Assembly: GCA_016802295.1 (NCBI GenBank)
Contig: JAESIW010000200.1
Coordinates: 1-64,000 of the forward strand
Length of the DNA: 64,000 bases
Direction: 5' to 3'
DNA from: Brachionus rotundiformis
Taxonomy: Eukaryota; Rotifera; Eurotatoria; Ploima; Brachionidae
The first letter of the stretch is position 1. The number at the start of each line of letters is the position of its first letter. The position numbers and the translations under genes were made by a program. Of this stretch, positions 54,737 to 64,000 are shown piece after piece. The notes below the pieces were generated by a model. It was not told where the DNA came from. It ran no database searches and was given only the letters and a program-made list of their open reading frames with translations.

Positions 54737-57049
54737 CTATTTTACGGCCTTAATTGTTTTGATATTGTATTTGGCTGGATTCTTTTTAAAAATTAAATAT
54801 CGAATATTATTATCATTATAAAAATAGAATAAAAAATTAAAATTGTTTGAAATCAAGAATAGAATTTGATCAATATGTTCTACTAAATTTGGTAATGATA
54901 GGCGCAGACATACTTCTCTGAGAAAAAACTCTATCCTTGTAATCATGTATTTAGCTTTATAAATCTTCGTAAAGCTTAAAACAAAGTATAAAGCTTGGAA
55001 TATTTCCAATGACCTAAATAAGAGATTAAACCAAATTATTAGAAAAGCAATTACTGTCACCCTAATGTACTTTCTGTTTTGTTCGGAGCTCTTTTTCATT
55101 TTTTTCCTCAATTTTGACTTCAATTTAATTGCAAGACCAATGTCTATAAAAAAGTTGAGGATAATTGCCAAATAAGTAGTAAGTAAATCAGAGGCAAAGT
55201 TAAAGTATATCAAGATATTCATTCCAACCTTGTTGATGACAAAGCTAGAGTACAGATCGAGCAAAAAAGAAGGATAGTCATAGTCCGGTTGGTCAAAATT
55301 AACTTTGTGAACGAATAATTTTGGTAAACAGCAAATAAATAAAATAATCAACCAGATGAAAGTGACTCTGGTCACAGAAGATTGTGTGATAAAGCGGTGT
55401 ATTTTCCAGGAGGGACTGAGAAAAATATTCAATCTAAACAAACTGTATCCCATCAATGACCAAGTGACACTGCTCTTGGCTATCTTTAACAAATAGTCAC
55501 TGAATATTATTTTAACATACTGGACTGTTGGAGAGTAAATTAAACTTGAGCAAAAAATACCATTTTTAAATGGACACTCTGCTAATAAGGTCAATGGATG
55601 TAAGACTAAATAGACAACGCTAAACAAAGAATACAAAAAAACCAATTTGTACTGTCCACTGGACAGTTGATCAGATTTTGAATTTTTGTAAAAAATAAAA
55701 AGCAAACTTAAATTTAGAATTAGAGTAAAAATGGATAAAATAGGTATGCCAATAATGATAAGAAGGTAGTCAATTAAAATTATTAAATATTTAGTATAAA
55801 ATAAATCAGAGCTTGATTTGGTTGAATAATGTTTAATTTTGCACTTTGCCAAGCGTGCATTAAAGTCACAGTGTGAAAAATTTGTTCTTTTTGTGAAATG
55901 GGCCTTGAAAGTAGAGGAGAATAATGAACCATAGGTTATTTTTGAGGAAATGTTTAGGAAATAATTATAATTTTGGGCAATCCATAGAAAAGTACAGGTG
56001 TAATTTTTAGGCTCATATTGCCTAGAATTGTCTAAAATAGACAACAAAACATTTAATTTGGTGAAAGGAAATTTTTCATAAAGACAAAAATCTTCTTCTG
56101 GAAAAACATGGTTTACGTCTAGCCTAAAAAAGTACTCTGGATTAAATTTTGGCTTGATTAGTATATGAATTACTCTTCTTAAATCGTTTAGACTGTTGAA
56201 ATTTTCTATCCATTTAATGCCTTTGTGGAACAGCTGCTTGGCAAAACGGATATCCAAAATAATTAATTTGGTTGAATTTAGCTTTAGAAAAATATCCCCT
56301 TGGATAGATTTTATTTTTCCTCTAAGAGCAAAATTTTCAGTGTTGTTAAAAATATTTATATTTAAGACATCTTGGTTAATATCGACATTTTCGGCATTTT
56401 GGATATCAAATGTAGTTACATGTGTATTTAAAATGTCTGAATTGTTCAACTGTTTAAAAGACAATTGGTTTTTTCTGGTCACAGTATTTACCAAAAACTT
56501 GACCATTAGTACATCAATACGCATATTATCAAAATAGAATGGACATAATTTGGAACTAAACATATTATTTTCCATAATGTAGAAAAAAACAAAACTCAGA
56601 GTGAACTCATTTGTTGAATAAACTTTGTCGCATGAGGTTGATTCTTTTTTACCATTATAGAAGGTTATTTTGGAATTATAGATGAAAAATGAGAAAAAAT
56701 TGGAAGCGTATGATGCCATCAATTTGAATGTCAAGACATCAATGCCATAAAGATTCTTAAACATAAATGAATGACCAATTTTATTTAGCTTATTGTCTAG
56801 CTGAATTGCACTGGAAATACTTTGGCTTAATATTTGCTTTCCATTTAGTTTAAAATAGATGTTTTCCTTATTGTTTAGGCTGTTTTGTATGTTGAGAAAA
56901 TATTCAGGGTCAATTTTAAAACTTTGGCAAACCAGTTCACGATTTGAGTGGTCGTAATGACAGCTTTTTGCTTCATTCAGAACAAAAAGCTTAAACAAGC
57001 TAAGCATTATAAATAATTTCATCTTTAAATATTCCATTATTAACAGCAT
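54737..57049 (-). CDS. Receptor D: 7TM receptor-like protein with large ectodomain
   Basis: Intronless 770-residue paralogue of receptors A and C. Signal peptide MKLFIMLSLFKLFVLNEAKS after an upstream in-frame ATG at 57049 (start could be nine codons later). Ectodomain blocks LVCQSFKIDPEYFLNIQNS, MASYASNFFSFFIYNS, VDINQDVLNINIFNNTEN, FAKQLFHKGIKWIENFNSLN, NYTCTFLWIAQNYNYFLNIS. Seven helices from about residue 410 as in A, ending NFNFLFYFYNDNNIR plus a basic tail. About 1.5 kb is nearly identical to mosaic B (36.2-37.8 kb), and the fourth-helix region is nearly identical at DNA level to receptor A, as expected from gene conversion. Confidence 0.75.
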   Translation of the reverse strand: MLLIMEYLKMKLFIMLSLFKLFVLNEAKSCHYDHSNRELVCQSFKIDPEYFLNIQNSLNNKENIYFKLNGKQILSQSISSAIQLDNKLNKIGHSFMFKNLYGIDVLTFKLMASYASNFFSFFIYNSKITFYNGKKESTSCDKVYSTNEFTLSFVFFYIMENNMFSSKLCPFYFDNMRIDVLMVKFLVNTVTRKNQLSFKQLNNSDILNTHVTTFDIQNAENVDINQDVLNINIFNNTENFALRGKIKSIQGDIFLKLNSTKLIILDIRFAKQLFHKGIKWIENFNSLNDLRRVIHILIKPKFNPEYFFRLDVNHVFPEEDFCLYEKFPFTKLNVLLSILDNSRQYEPKNYTCTFLWIAQNYNYFLNISSKITYGSLFSSTFKAHFTKRTNFSHCDFNARLAKCKIKHYSTKSSSDLFYTKYLIILIDYLLIIIGIPILSIFTLILNLSLLFIFYKNSKSDQLSSGQYKLVFLYSLFSVVYLVLHPLTLLAECPFKNGIFCSSLIYSPTVQYVKIIFSDYLLKIAKSSVTWSLMGYSLFRLNIFLSPSWKIHRFITQSSVTRVTFIWLIILFICCLPKLFVHKVNFDQPDYDYPSFLLDLYSSFVINKVGMNILIYFNFASDLLTTYLAIILNFFIDIGLAIKLKSKLRKKMKKSSEQNRKYIRVTVIAFLIIWFNLLFRSLEIFQALYFVLSFTKIYKAKYMITRIEFFLREVCLRLSLPNLVEHIDQILFLISNNFNFLFYFYNDNNIRYLIFKKNPAKYNIKTIKAVK

Positions 57050-57344
57050 TTTAAAGTTATTATTTTTAAATTTAAGATTGTTTTCTTGATATTAATTGTA
57101 AGTAAAATTTTATAAGAAGTCCTCTTATCAATTTTGATAGCTCAAATATTTTATAAAATTAAAATATACATCTATTGTTTACATTCCCAATTGATCTAGT
57201 AAATCAATTAGATAAATCTAAATTTCAATTTTTATAAGATTAAATTAATTTAATTGATGATATAATATTTATAAAGAAATATAGAAGAACTATCAATGGA
57301 TTTTAGGAAGAATTTCATTTACATAAAATGTGTCAACTTTAAAG

Positions 57345-57625
57345 GTAGCAATTTTGGGCATTGTGAAATTTGGAACACAAAACAAAAACAAAATATCAAA
57401 AATCCCAAAGCTCATGTCCAGAAGGAGCAAAATATGTTCCGTGAATTGTAGCAATTGGTACATCTTTTTTACCGCCAATGTTATGATTCTGCAAAAATGT
57501 ACCTGGATGTACCAGGTGTTTCAACTTACAGAGCATGTTTTGCTTTTTCAGAATTAGCATTTTTGATATTTTGTTTGTGTTTTTGTACTAAAAATCACAA
57601 AGTTCTGAATTTCGCAGACTTATTG
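57345..57625. repeat. Palindromic repeat
   Basis: 57350-57480 and 57495-57620 are imperfect inverted copies of each other (core AACAAAATATCAAAAAT and its inverse), with a short centre. One arm also occurs at 15484-15650. Long-hairpin structure; no target duplication recognised. Foldback/MITE-like. Confidence 0.65.
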
Positions 57626-57667
57626 CAGATTTTTGTAGAATCATAACATTGGCGCTACATAAGCTTT

Positions 57668-57765
57668 TGGATTTTTCTACTCCAGACTTATAAATTGCTT
57701 TGTGATCAAGAGATCTATGTTGAAATTTACAACATTTAAGCATTCAATTTTCAATAGTATTAATT
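57668..57765 (+). mobile_element. LINE C-terminal scrap
   Basis: Matches the reverse complement of 26400-26500 (core GATCAAGAGATCTATGTTGA), the LINE ORF end listed there. Confidence 0.6.
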
Positions 57766-58072
57766 TGAAAACTCATTAAATTAAAAGAAAAATAAATTGA
57801 ATAAAGTTAAAATCTCGTATTACATGTTTAATTAGAATTTAAGAATCCAAGTCATCATCACTCATCGATCCAGGCTCATCAATTAATATGTTCTGATGAT
57901 ACTTGCTTTAATTCATGAATTGAAAAATGGTTATTATTAAAAAAATCAAAATAAAAATAAAGTTAAAATAAGATAAAATATATATAAAAAAAGAAAATAA
58001 AATAAAATAAGTTAAAATAGAAGAAAATTAAAATTAGATATTTTGAAATAGAGAATAACAGGATACATATTT

Positions 58073-58790
58073 TTAAATGTCTGAATATTCAGGGTAAAAA
58101 GAAGAAATAGTAAGGTAGCAATTACACAATGGAGTTGGGTATTCAATATAGTTGGGTATTGCTTCGAAACCTTCTTTGTATTCCTCCACAAGTCTGACAA
58201 CCAATGGAATAGAATGACTCAGTCCTGCCCTAACATATCTCTCACTCAACTCAAACAGTCGATTCGAGACTGTTAATAAATTAAGTTTATTAAAGGCCTC
58301 GTGATGCATTATGTTGGAGGGAGTATCATATTTTAGTTTCAAGATGGATCTAACTGCTGAATTTTGAATCACTTGTATTTTTTTAATGTTGGTTTCTGTG
58401 AAAGAATTTAAACAAGGAAAAGAATAATCGAGAATTGATCCTATTAAGGATCTATATAGATTTCCTAATGTTTTGGGTTTAAAACCCCATTTTTTGTTCG
58501 ATAGATATTTAATAATATTTAGTCTTGAGTTACAGCGCTCTTTTATCTCATCCACCATTAAACTAAATGTGAGTTTTGAGTCTAATGTAATTCCTAAGAA
58601 CTTAACTTTTTCTTTTAGATTTAAACTGTTTTCATATAATTTTAGATCAAGATTAGTTTTTTAACTAGAGTTTTTTTCAAAGATCGTGTAGCATGACTTT
58701 TCAACAGACATATTCATTTTCCATTTGAAAAGCCATTTTTCAATTTCTTTTAAGTACTTATTAATTAATCTTTCGATTACCTTTCTTTTT
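58073..58790 (-). mobile_element. LINE fragment (post-RT C-terminal domain)
   Basis: 161-codon open frame plus an upstream part separated by a frameshift. WLFKWKMNMSVEKSCYTIF and VKFLGITLDSKLTFS (post-active-site RT) lead to LGNLYRSLIGSILDYSFPCL and IKKIQVIQNSAVRSILKL, the usual C-terminal helix block of jockey/CR1-like LINEs. AT-rich like the surroundings, 5' truncated. Confidence 0.8.
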
Positions 58791-58799
58791 AAAAATAAA

Positions 58800-59489
58800 A
58801 AAAAATCCGTCCTTTTTTTTATACAACTTAAATAAATGAAGTGTTAATCAGTCTATATGACAAGAGTTAACCTTGAAAATTGATATCTGATTATAAACGC
58901 GAAAGAAACATCTACCTTTTGAACATAATTGAGGGAATCCTCTCTCTGAAGTGCTCACATATCCATTATTTAAATTAAGATAATTGAATTAATCAATTAA
59001 ATTATTAAAAACCATATTTTTTGCTAAAATGAATCATCTAAAATTTAATCTACTAAAATTTACCTTGCTGAATTAATACAGTCCCGGGTATATTTTATTG
59101 GTATTGTGAATATTAAAGGCAAGCAGTACGAAAATTCTTATTCCTATCTTTATAAATTAAAATCTACTAAAATAAAATATATCTAAAAAAATACTGCAAC
59201 ATTGTGTAACATACTTTGTTGGATAAAGTTATTTTTTTGATGTAGACAAAAGACAAAAAGTAATGCATCAATAAAATTGATAATTGATTTTGTCTACCTT
59301 AAATAAAATAAAAGAAAATAAAGTTTTTATTTATGGTAAAAAAGATGCGAATAAGTCAAAGTTTCTTCAATTTTGCCCTAATTACAAGACCAATCTCTAG
59401 TAAAAAATTAATTATCAAGGATTTTCAAAGAGCTAATTTTTGCTGATTTAAACCAAGTTTAAACTTAATAATTTAATTTAAAAAATTTC
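58800..59489. other. Spacer with dispersed repeat
   Basis: 59185-59335 is the second copy of the 42.4-kb repeat. Otherwise unassigned. Confidence 0.45.
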
Positions 59490-60420
59490 TCTCAAAACTA
59501 AATGACTGGGCACCAGTCACGATCTCGGTCCCTCAGGGCTCAGTCATAGGTCCAACGCTCTTCGTGGTCTTCATAAACGACCTCCCAGAACATATAAGCT
59601 TTCCATGTAAGCTGTATGCAGATGACTGCAAGATCATCGTGCGCTTACTCACGAGCAGCTGTAGTGAGCAGCTGCAACGCGACCTGGAAGCTTTAGCAAC
59701 ATGGTGCGACAAATGGCTGATGAAACTGAACCTCGGCAAATGTAAGGTCATGCATTACGGTAAGAATAACACGCGACATAAATACCACATTCTAGATAGG
59801 TCGACCGGTATACCAGACGAGCTTGAGGTTACTAAAACGGAAAAAGACCTGGGAGTCGTTGTGAGTGACACGTTGGGCACAACGATTCAGGTGAATAAAT
59901 CCGTGGCACAAGCTAACTCCATTCTCGCAAGACGCTGGTCTCCAGGGATGCGTATATATGGAAACAAATGTACACTACGTACGTCAGACCGCATCTCGAT
60001 TATGCAATCCAATCATGGAGACCACACCTACTCGGCGAGATAAACACACTGGAAAAAGTTCAGCGCCGTGCCACCAAAGTCCCAACTCAACTCCGCGACA
60101 TGACATACGAAGACAGGTGCCTAAAACTGAAGTTGACAACGCTGGAGGAGAGAAGAGCCAGGGGTGATTTGATAGAAATGTTCAAAATTCAGAAAGGACT
60201 GGACACTATTGAATGGCACTCCCATCTACAAGTTGGACCGCCCAGAAACGGGCATCGAGGGCACATTCAGTCATTGATGCACCAAGTGTCAACTCTTTCA
60301 AGAAGAGGATTGACGACCAAAGAACAGGCTGCTCATAGGACTCAGGTTCTCTTCTATTGGTTGCTGGAGTCATCCGGCAACTCGCAGTCATCCAACTACT
60401 ACTACTAAATGAATTCAAAC
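59490..60420 (+). mobile_element. CR1-like LINE, 5' truncated, GC-rich
   Basis: Begins inside the RT domain at TISVPQGSVIGPTLFVVFIN; active-site motif KLYADDCKII intact; then WLMKLNLGKCKVMHYGK, EKDLGVVVSD. A frameshift near 59950 moves to YTTYVRPHLDYAIQSWRPHL, EKVQRRATKVP, RRARGDLIEMFKI. The ORF ends at 60408 after an ACT-repeat tail (TACTACTACTAA), then an A-rich stretch. Base composition is near 50% GC, unlike the AT-rich DNA and the other LINEs here. Probably a young insertion, possibly from another host. Confidence 0.9.
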
Positions 60421-60735
60421 ATTGAAAAAAAAAAACCAAAAAAGTAATAGCTTACCATGGAAATTTAAATACCAAATTTAAAAAAACCAGAAAAAATAAT
60501 ATAATATTTTTATTTAACTTTTAACAGATGTTAAAACTGATTAATGAGGCAGCAATAAGTCGTCCAATATTTAAAAAACTAAATCTAAAAATTTTAATTA
60601 ATTAATTTTATAATTTAAAAAAAAATCAAATTTTTTATTTTAGCCATCAATGTAATAAAATAAAAATTTAAATTTTTCCAACAATTTTTATTAAATACAT
60701 AAAATTTCTAAACAAAAATTATTTTTTTTACAAAG

Positions 60736-63700
60736 CTATGATTTTCGAGCTAAAAGTAGAGAAATTCTTTTTTTATTTTCTGAATTGGATGAATTATTTA
60801 GAGATTGGTAGGGTGGTTTTTGCTTGTTGGTAATGTTGGAAAGTTCATTGATCTTTTTAAATAGTTGTATGGGCTCGTTTGATGTGTTTGAGTTAAGCAA
60901 AGAAATTGTTTCTTTGTTGATGATTTTGGCGCGGTGAGGTTTTCCACTGTCGATCGGCTTGGAAGCCGAGTCAGGGTGACTTTTTTCGGACCCTGTACGA
61001 TCTAGGGCATTCGGCGTACTGTTCCTCCTAGAGTTGTACTTCTGGCCTTCTATTTCGTTGATGTTTTTGGCAAAATCTATATCTATAAGTGCTCCATTCT
61101 GGGTTTTTGGTGACTTGGTCATTGATTTACTCAACTGTACCGTTTGTGAAGTATCTAAACTCAATCAAATTATTAATTTAAAAAATAAGATATATCAATT
61201 TGCTTAGTCAATTCTCAATCAATTTTTCTTTTTACTTTTATTAAAATGTTTTAAAAAGAGTAATTTTTATCGATCATTCTTAATAGGAATTGGCTATTCC
61301 ACGCTACTTACATGTAAAATTTAAACCAGCTTGACAACAAAATTTAACAAATTAATGCCAAAATAATTTTTTACCTAATTTCATTATCTTGTTAATCTTG
61401 GCAAAATCACAATTTCTCAAACTATGAGATACATGATAAATGATATTCAAGTGTTTAATTCGGAAATGAGCTTTAAAAGAGAAAAATAATCCTGAGCCAT
61501 TGGCAATTTTGAAGATTTTTAGAAAGCATAATTGCTTGCCATTAAAAAAATACTTTGGATCCAACTTTCTCTTTTAAGAAACAACTTAAAAAGAGATTCA
61601 AAAGAAGAAGTTAATTTGGGTCAAAACGACCTTATTATTGCTAGGGGCAGAGATTGGTCATCTAACTTTCATTATCAACATCAATGAGATGGACAAATAA
61701 ATGGTAAACTTGACCAAATGCAGTAAAATGTACAATCATTCATTTTGGGGTTGGGTCAAAAAGTGAAACAAGAAGATAGCTTCTGGCAAAATAAACCTTT
61801 GGAACAGAGCTTTGTGTTTTAACCACCAAAGACATAAGCTGATTAGATCTCATTAAAACAAATTGGATTTGTCTGGCTTACCAGCTTTTCAATATTTTCC
61901 AATAGTCATTTTATACAAGTAAAATGAACCAACAATTCGTGAACTAGTTAGCCAAAATTTTAAATCAAATCTGAATATTTCCAAACAAATTAAAATTAAT
62001 GATAAAGAATCTTTTAAACTAAACGCAAGCCAAATATTGAACCAAGTTTTCCAAGTGCAATTCAACTAAACAACAAATTAAATTATTTTTGTGAAAAATA
62101 TTTTTGGTATCGATGCCTTGAATTATCAAATGATGGCTTGTTACACTTTTAATTTATACTCTATTTTGTCTTTAATTCTAGAATTTCTAAAAGCCTAAAT
62201 AACACACTTTCTGCACAAACTTTATAAATTTTATGCAACCAAATATTTGAACTTAGTTGCGAAAGTTGGTTCAGGACTGGGTCCTCTTCTTTTCTTGATT
62301 TTTATTAATGATTTTCCTTATCTCTTAAGAAAATTTGACATAAAAATGTTTGCTAACAACACCACGATTAGTCACTCTGATAAGGACTTAGGTAGTGTTT
62401 TGAAAAATGTAGTATTTCATTAGTTGTAGATAAATAATTATTCAGTATTAAGAGACTAATCTATCTATCAACTTCTTCTAGACCTTTATATTGCCTTATT
62501 TTGATTATTGCCCCACTCTCTTAAGGTATTTCTGCTAAGAGTTATTTTTTATCAATATTTAAATTTGTTAGGTTTAAATTCAGGGTAAAAAATTTCAATG
62601 ATATTAACAACTTTTTAGAAAATTATGGCTTATATGTATTCCAACATGGAATACTTTTGCTTACAAAACACTTTATTTTCATAATTCTCCTGAAAATCTA
62701 AGGCAGAATTTTAAAGAATAATGACTCGAGAAATTTGAAAAAATGACATCAAAATCAGTAAATGCAGAACTAACTTTTAGATTTTTTTACTCAAGACTAT
62801 TAAACTGCTTTGTGACCAAGAGATCAATGTTGAAACTTACAACATTTAAGCATTTCATTTTCTTAGATTTTGTAAAAAAATATAAAAAAATTTAATATAA
62901 ATGTTTTACTTTTATAAAATAATTTTTAAAAACAATTTAATTCTATATTATTTAAATAATTGGAGTGCTAATGTCGGTCTTAATGACAAAGGCACTAGTC
63001 TGTTGATTAACCTTGAGATTGAAATTGATTATTTAGGCAATCATGAAAGAACTATCAGAAATAATAACTATGATAATTTTCGCATAAAAAGATACATTAA
63101 ATAATCCAAGGCATTACCAGACTTAGAGTAAAATATCTTCCAAGATAATTTTTTTAGTCAAAACAATGGTAAATAGTCTAACTTACAAGTATTTTTCTTA
63201 AATACCAACAATTCATCTTTGGCTTTGTCCAATTTTTCCAACAATTCTTCTCTTTCCAGACATTCATTGTGAACAGTATCTTGGAGTATACGAATCTCAT
63301 CTTTAAATGCATCCAATTGAACTTCGGATTGCTTCAGTTTGGATTTGAGCTCATTAATGACCGAATCTTTGTCAATCACCTTCTGCTTTAGGGCGTCTAA
63401 TGAATTGCCGACGTCATCTTCTGAGTATTTTTCCAATCTTTCATGCAAATCTTTTGTTATAGCCCTCAAATTTTCCAGCTCTTGTTTAAGCTTTTTTTCA
63501 TTCTTTAATTTGTCTTCGTGAACATTCTTTAACTCATTGGCTAAATTTCTATTATCTGTCTCAAGTTTTGCCATTGTCTCTTTGGACATGCTTTGATTGT
63601 CAGTGATTATTTTCTGGTATTTTAAATAAAGCTCGTCATATTTTTGACTGTGAATGTCCAGTTCCATTTTGAAGTTCTGCTTCAGCTCTGTTTCAAGCTG

Positions 63701-63915
63701 CTCTAGGTCAGCTGCTCGCTTATCGCGTTCTTTTTTAAGCTCGGCCTCCAATTTTTCCGGCCATTGGTCATTTTTCCTAAGTTTGTCTTTAAACGAGTCC
63801 TTAAGCTGAGCCAATTGGCACTGATGTGCCAGCGTAAGCGATTTTATTTCGTTCTCCAAATCGCTTATTTGCTCTGAAGAGTTTTTTAGCTCGTTCTTGA
63901 GTCTGTTTATCTCCG
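60736..63915 (-). CDS. Coiled-coil protein, 3' part (two exons visible)
   Basis: Exon 63187-63915 (about 243 codons, opened by acceptor TATCTTTAG) is almost all heptad-type coiled coil rich in Glu, Lys and Leu. It starts EINRLKNELKNSSEQISDLE and includes LAHQCQLAQLKDSFKDKLRK and LEREELLEKLDKAKDELLVF. A consensus donor (GTAAGT) joins it in phase across a 2,032-bp intron to exon 60736-61154, a Ser/Asn/Lys-rich, probably disordered tail (SKSMTKSPKTQNGALIDIDF) ending in a stop. Upstream exons lie past the right edge. Length and style suggest a centrosomal or cytoskeletal scaffold, but I cannot name it. Confidence 0.75.
61352..61564 (-). pseudogene. Receptor-family scrap in an intron
   Basis: Minus-strand frame GSGLFFSFKAHFRIKHLN ... 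RNCDFAKINKI aligns with the GSLFSSxFKAHFxN ... HCDFxxRLAKCK block of the 7TM receptor ectodomain. Heavily diverged. Confidence 0.55.
61930..62215 (+). pseudogene. Receptor-family scrap in an intron
   Basis: Plus strand reads RELVSQNFKSNLNIS, SFKLNASQILNQVF, a stop, then NIFGIDALNYQMMACYTFNL, matching the receptor N-terminal ectodomain (ELVCQSFKI, FKLNGKQILSQS, LYGIDVLTFKLMASY). Opposite orientation to the 61.35-kb scrap. Confidence 0.75.
62270..62890 (+). mobile_element. Two LINE scraps in an intron
   Basis: 62270-62410 reads VGSGLGPLLFLIFINDFPYL and MFANNTTISHSDKDL, the RT active-site region with the YADD replaced by FANN. 62570-62890 matches the LINE ORF end at 26316-26640. Both broken, probably one decayed element. 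Confidence 0.65.
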
Positions 63916-64000
63916 CTAAAGATAAATTTATAGTCTACATTGGACAAAAAAGATAATTATCTATAAAGTACTCAAATTAGTTTTGTTGTTTGCCAGAATT

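Noticed and set aside
59958..60167. Overlapping frame inside the CR1-like LINE
   Set aside because: Out-of-frame continuation after the frameshift; the correct RT frame resumes at about 59968.
1..64000. tRNA, rRNA or snoRNA genes
   Set aside because: I saw no convincing cloverleaf or A/B-box pair by eye; a dedicated scan (tRNAscan, Infernal) would be needed to exclude them.

Overview
This is eukaryotic, animal DNA. It is very AT-rich, its genes carry small GT-AG introns (about 35 to 130 bp, a few longer), and it holds metazoan single-copy genes: nitric oxide synthase, dehydrodolichyl diphosphate synthase, myeloid leukemia factor, sedoheptulokinase and a TMEM17/TMEM216-type ciliary protein. 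Compactness, AT bias and a lineage-specific family of intronless seven-helix receptors make a monogonont rotifer (Brachionus-like) my best guess. That is an inference; a database search would settle it.

Layout. 1-7 kb is a conserved block, all on the minus strand: 5' part of a NOS gene (cut by the left edge), a five-exon DHDDS gene, and a three-exon MLF gene with a perfect heat-shock element upstream. 7.6-22 kb is accessory: LINE and Tc1/mariner remnants, intact receptor A (12.0-14.3 kb), a broken receptor, and a complete Tc1/mariner element (18572-20298) with perfect 27-bp TIRs and an intact transposase. 22-57 kb is a shuffled locus in which four families recur, whole and broken, on both strands: sedoheptulokinase (intact 23.2-24.9 kb, fragments at 17.2, 29.5, 33.7-34.4, 40.5-41.8 and 48.0-48.6 kb); a secreted seven-repeat, propeller-like protein (intact 30.6-32.9 kb, two related pseudogenes lying as an inverted duplication at 26.6-28.0 and 37.9-39.6 kb); an unrecognised secreted protein (intact 50.2-52.0 kb, internally deleted copy at 22.0-22.6 kb, scraps at 25.9 and 40 kb); and large-ectodomain receptors (intact C at 44.5-46.8 kb and D at 54.7-57.0 kb, truncated mosaic B at 36.2-37.9 kb). 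The ciliary gene lies at 43.3-43.7 kb. 57-64 kb holds a palindromic repeat, LINE fragments including an unusually GC-rich CR1-like one, and the 3' end of a coiled-coil gene whose 2-kb intron has trapped receptor and LINE scraps.

How it fits together. The housekeeping genes (NO signalling, dolichol synthesis, stress/chaperone-linked MLF, heptulose salvage, cilium gate) have no operon-like link. The notable structure is the repeated co-duplication, inversion and apparent gene conversion of the accessory families, and non-autonomous transposons (mariner-, hAT- and piggyBac-type) whose insertion sites can be read exactly. Two of the insertions, the Tc1 element and the 298-bp MITE, are confirmed by empty paralogous copies within the window.
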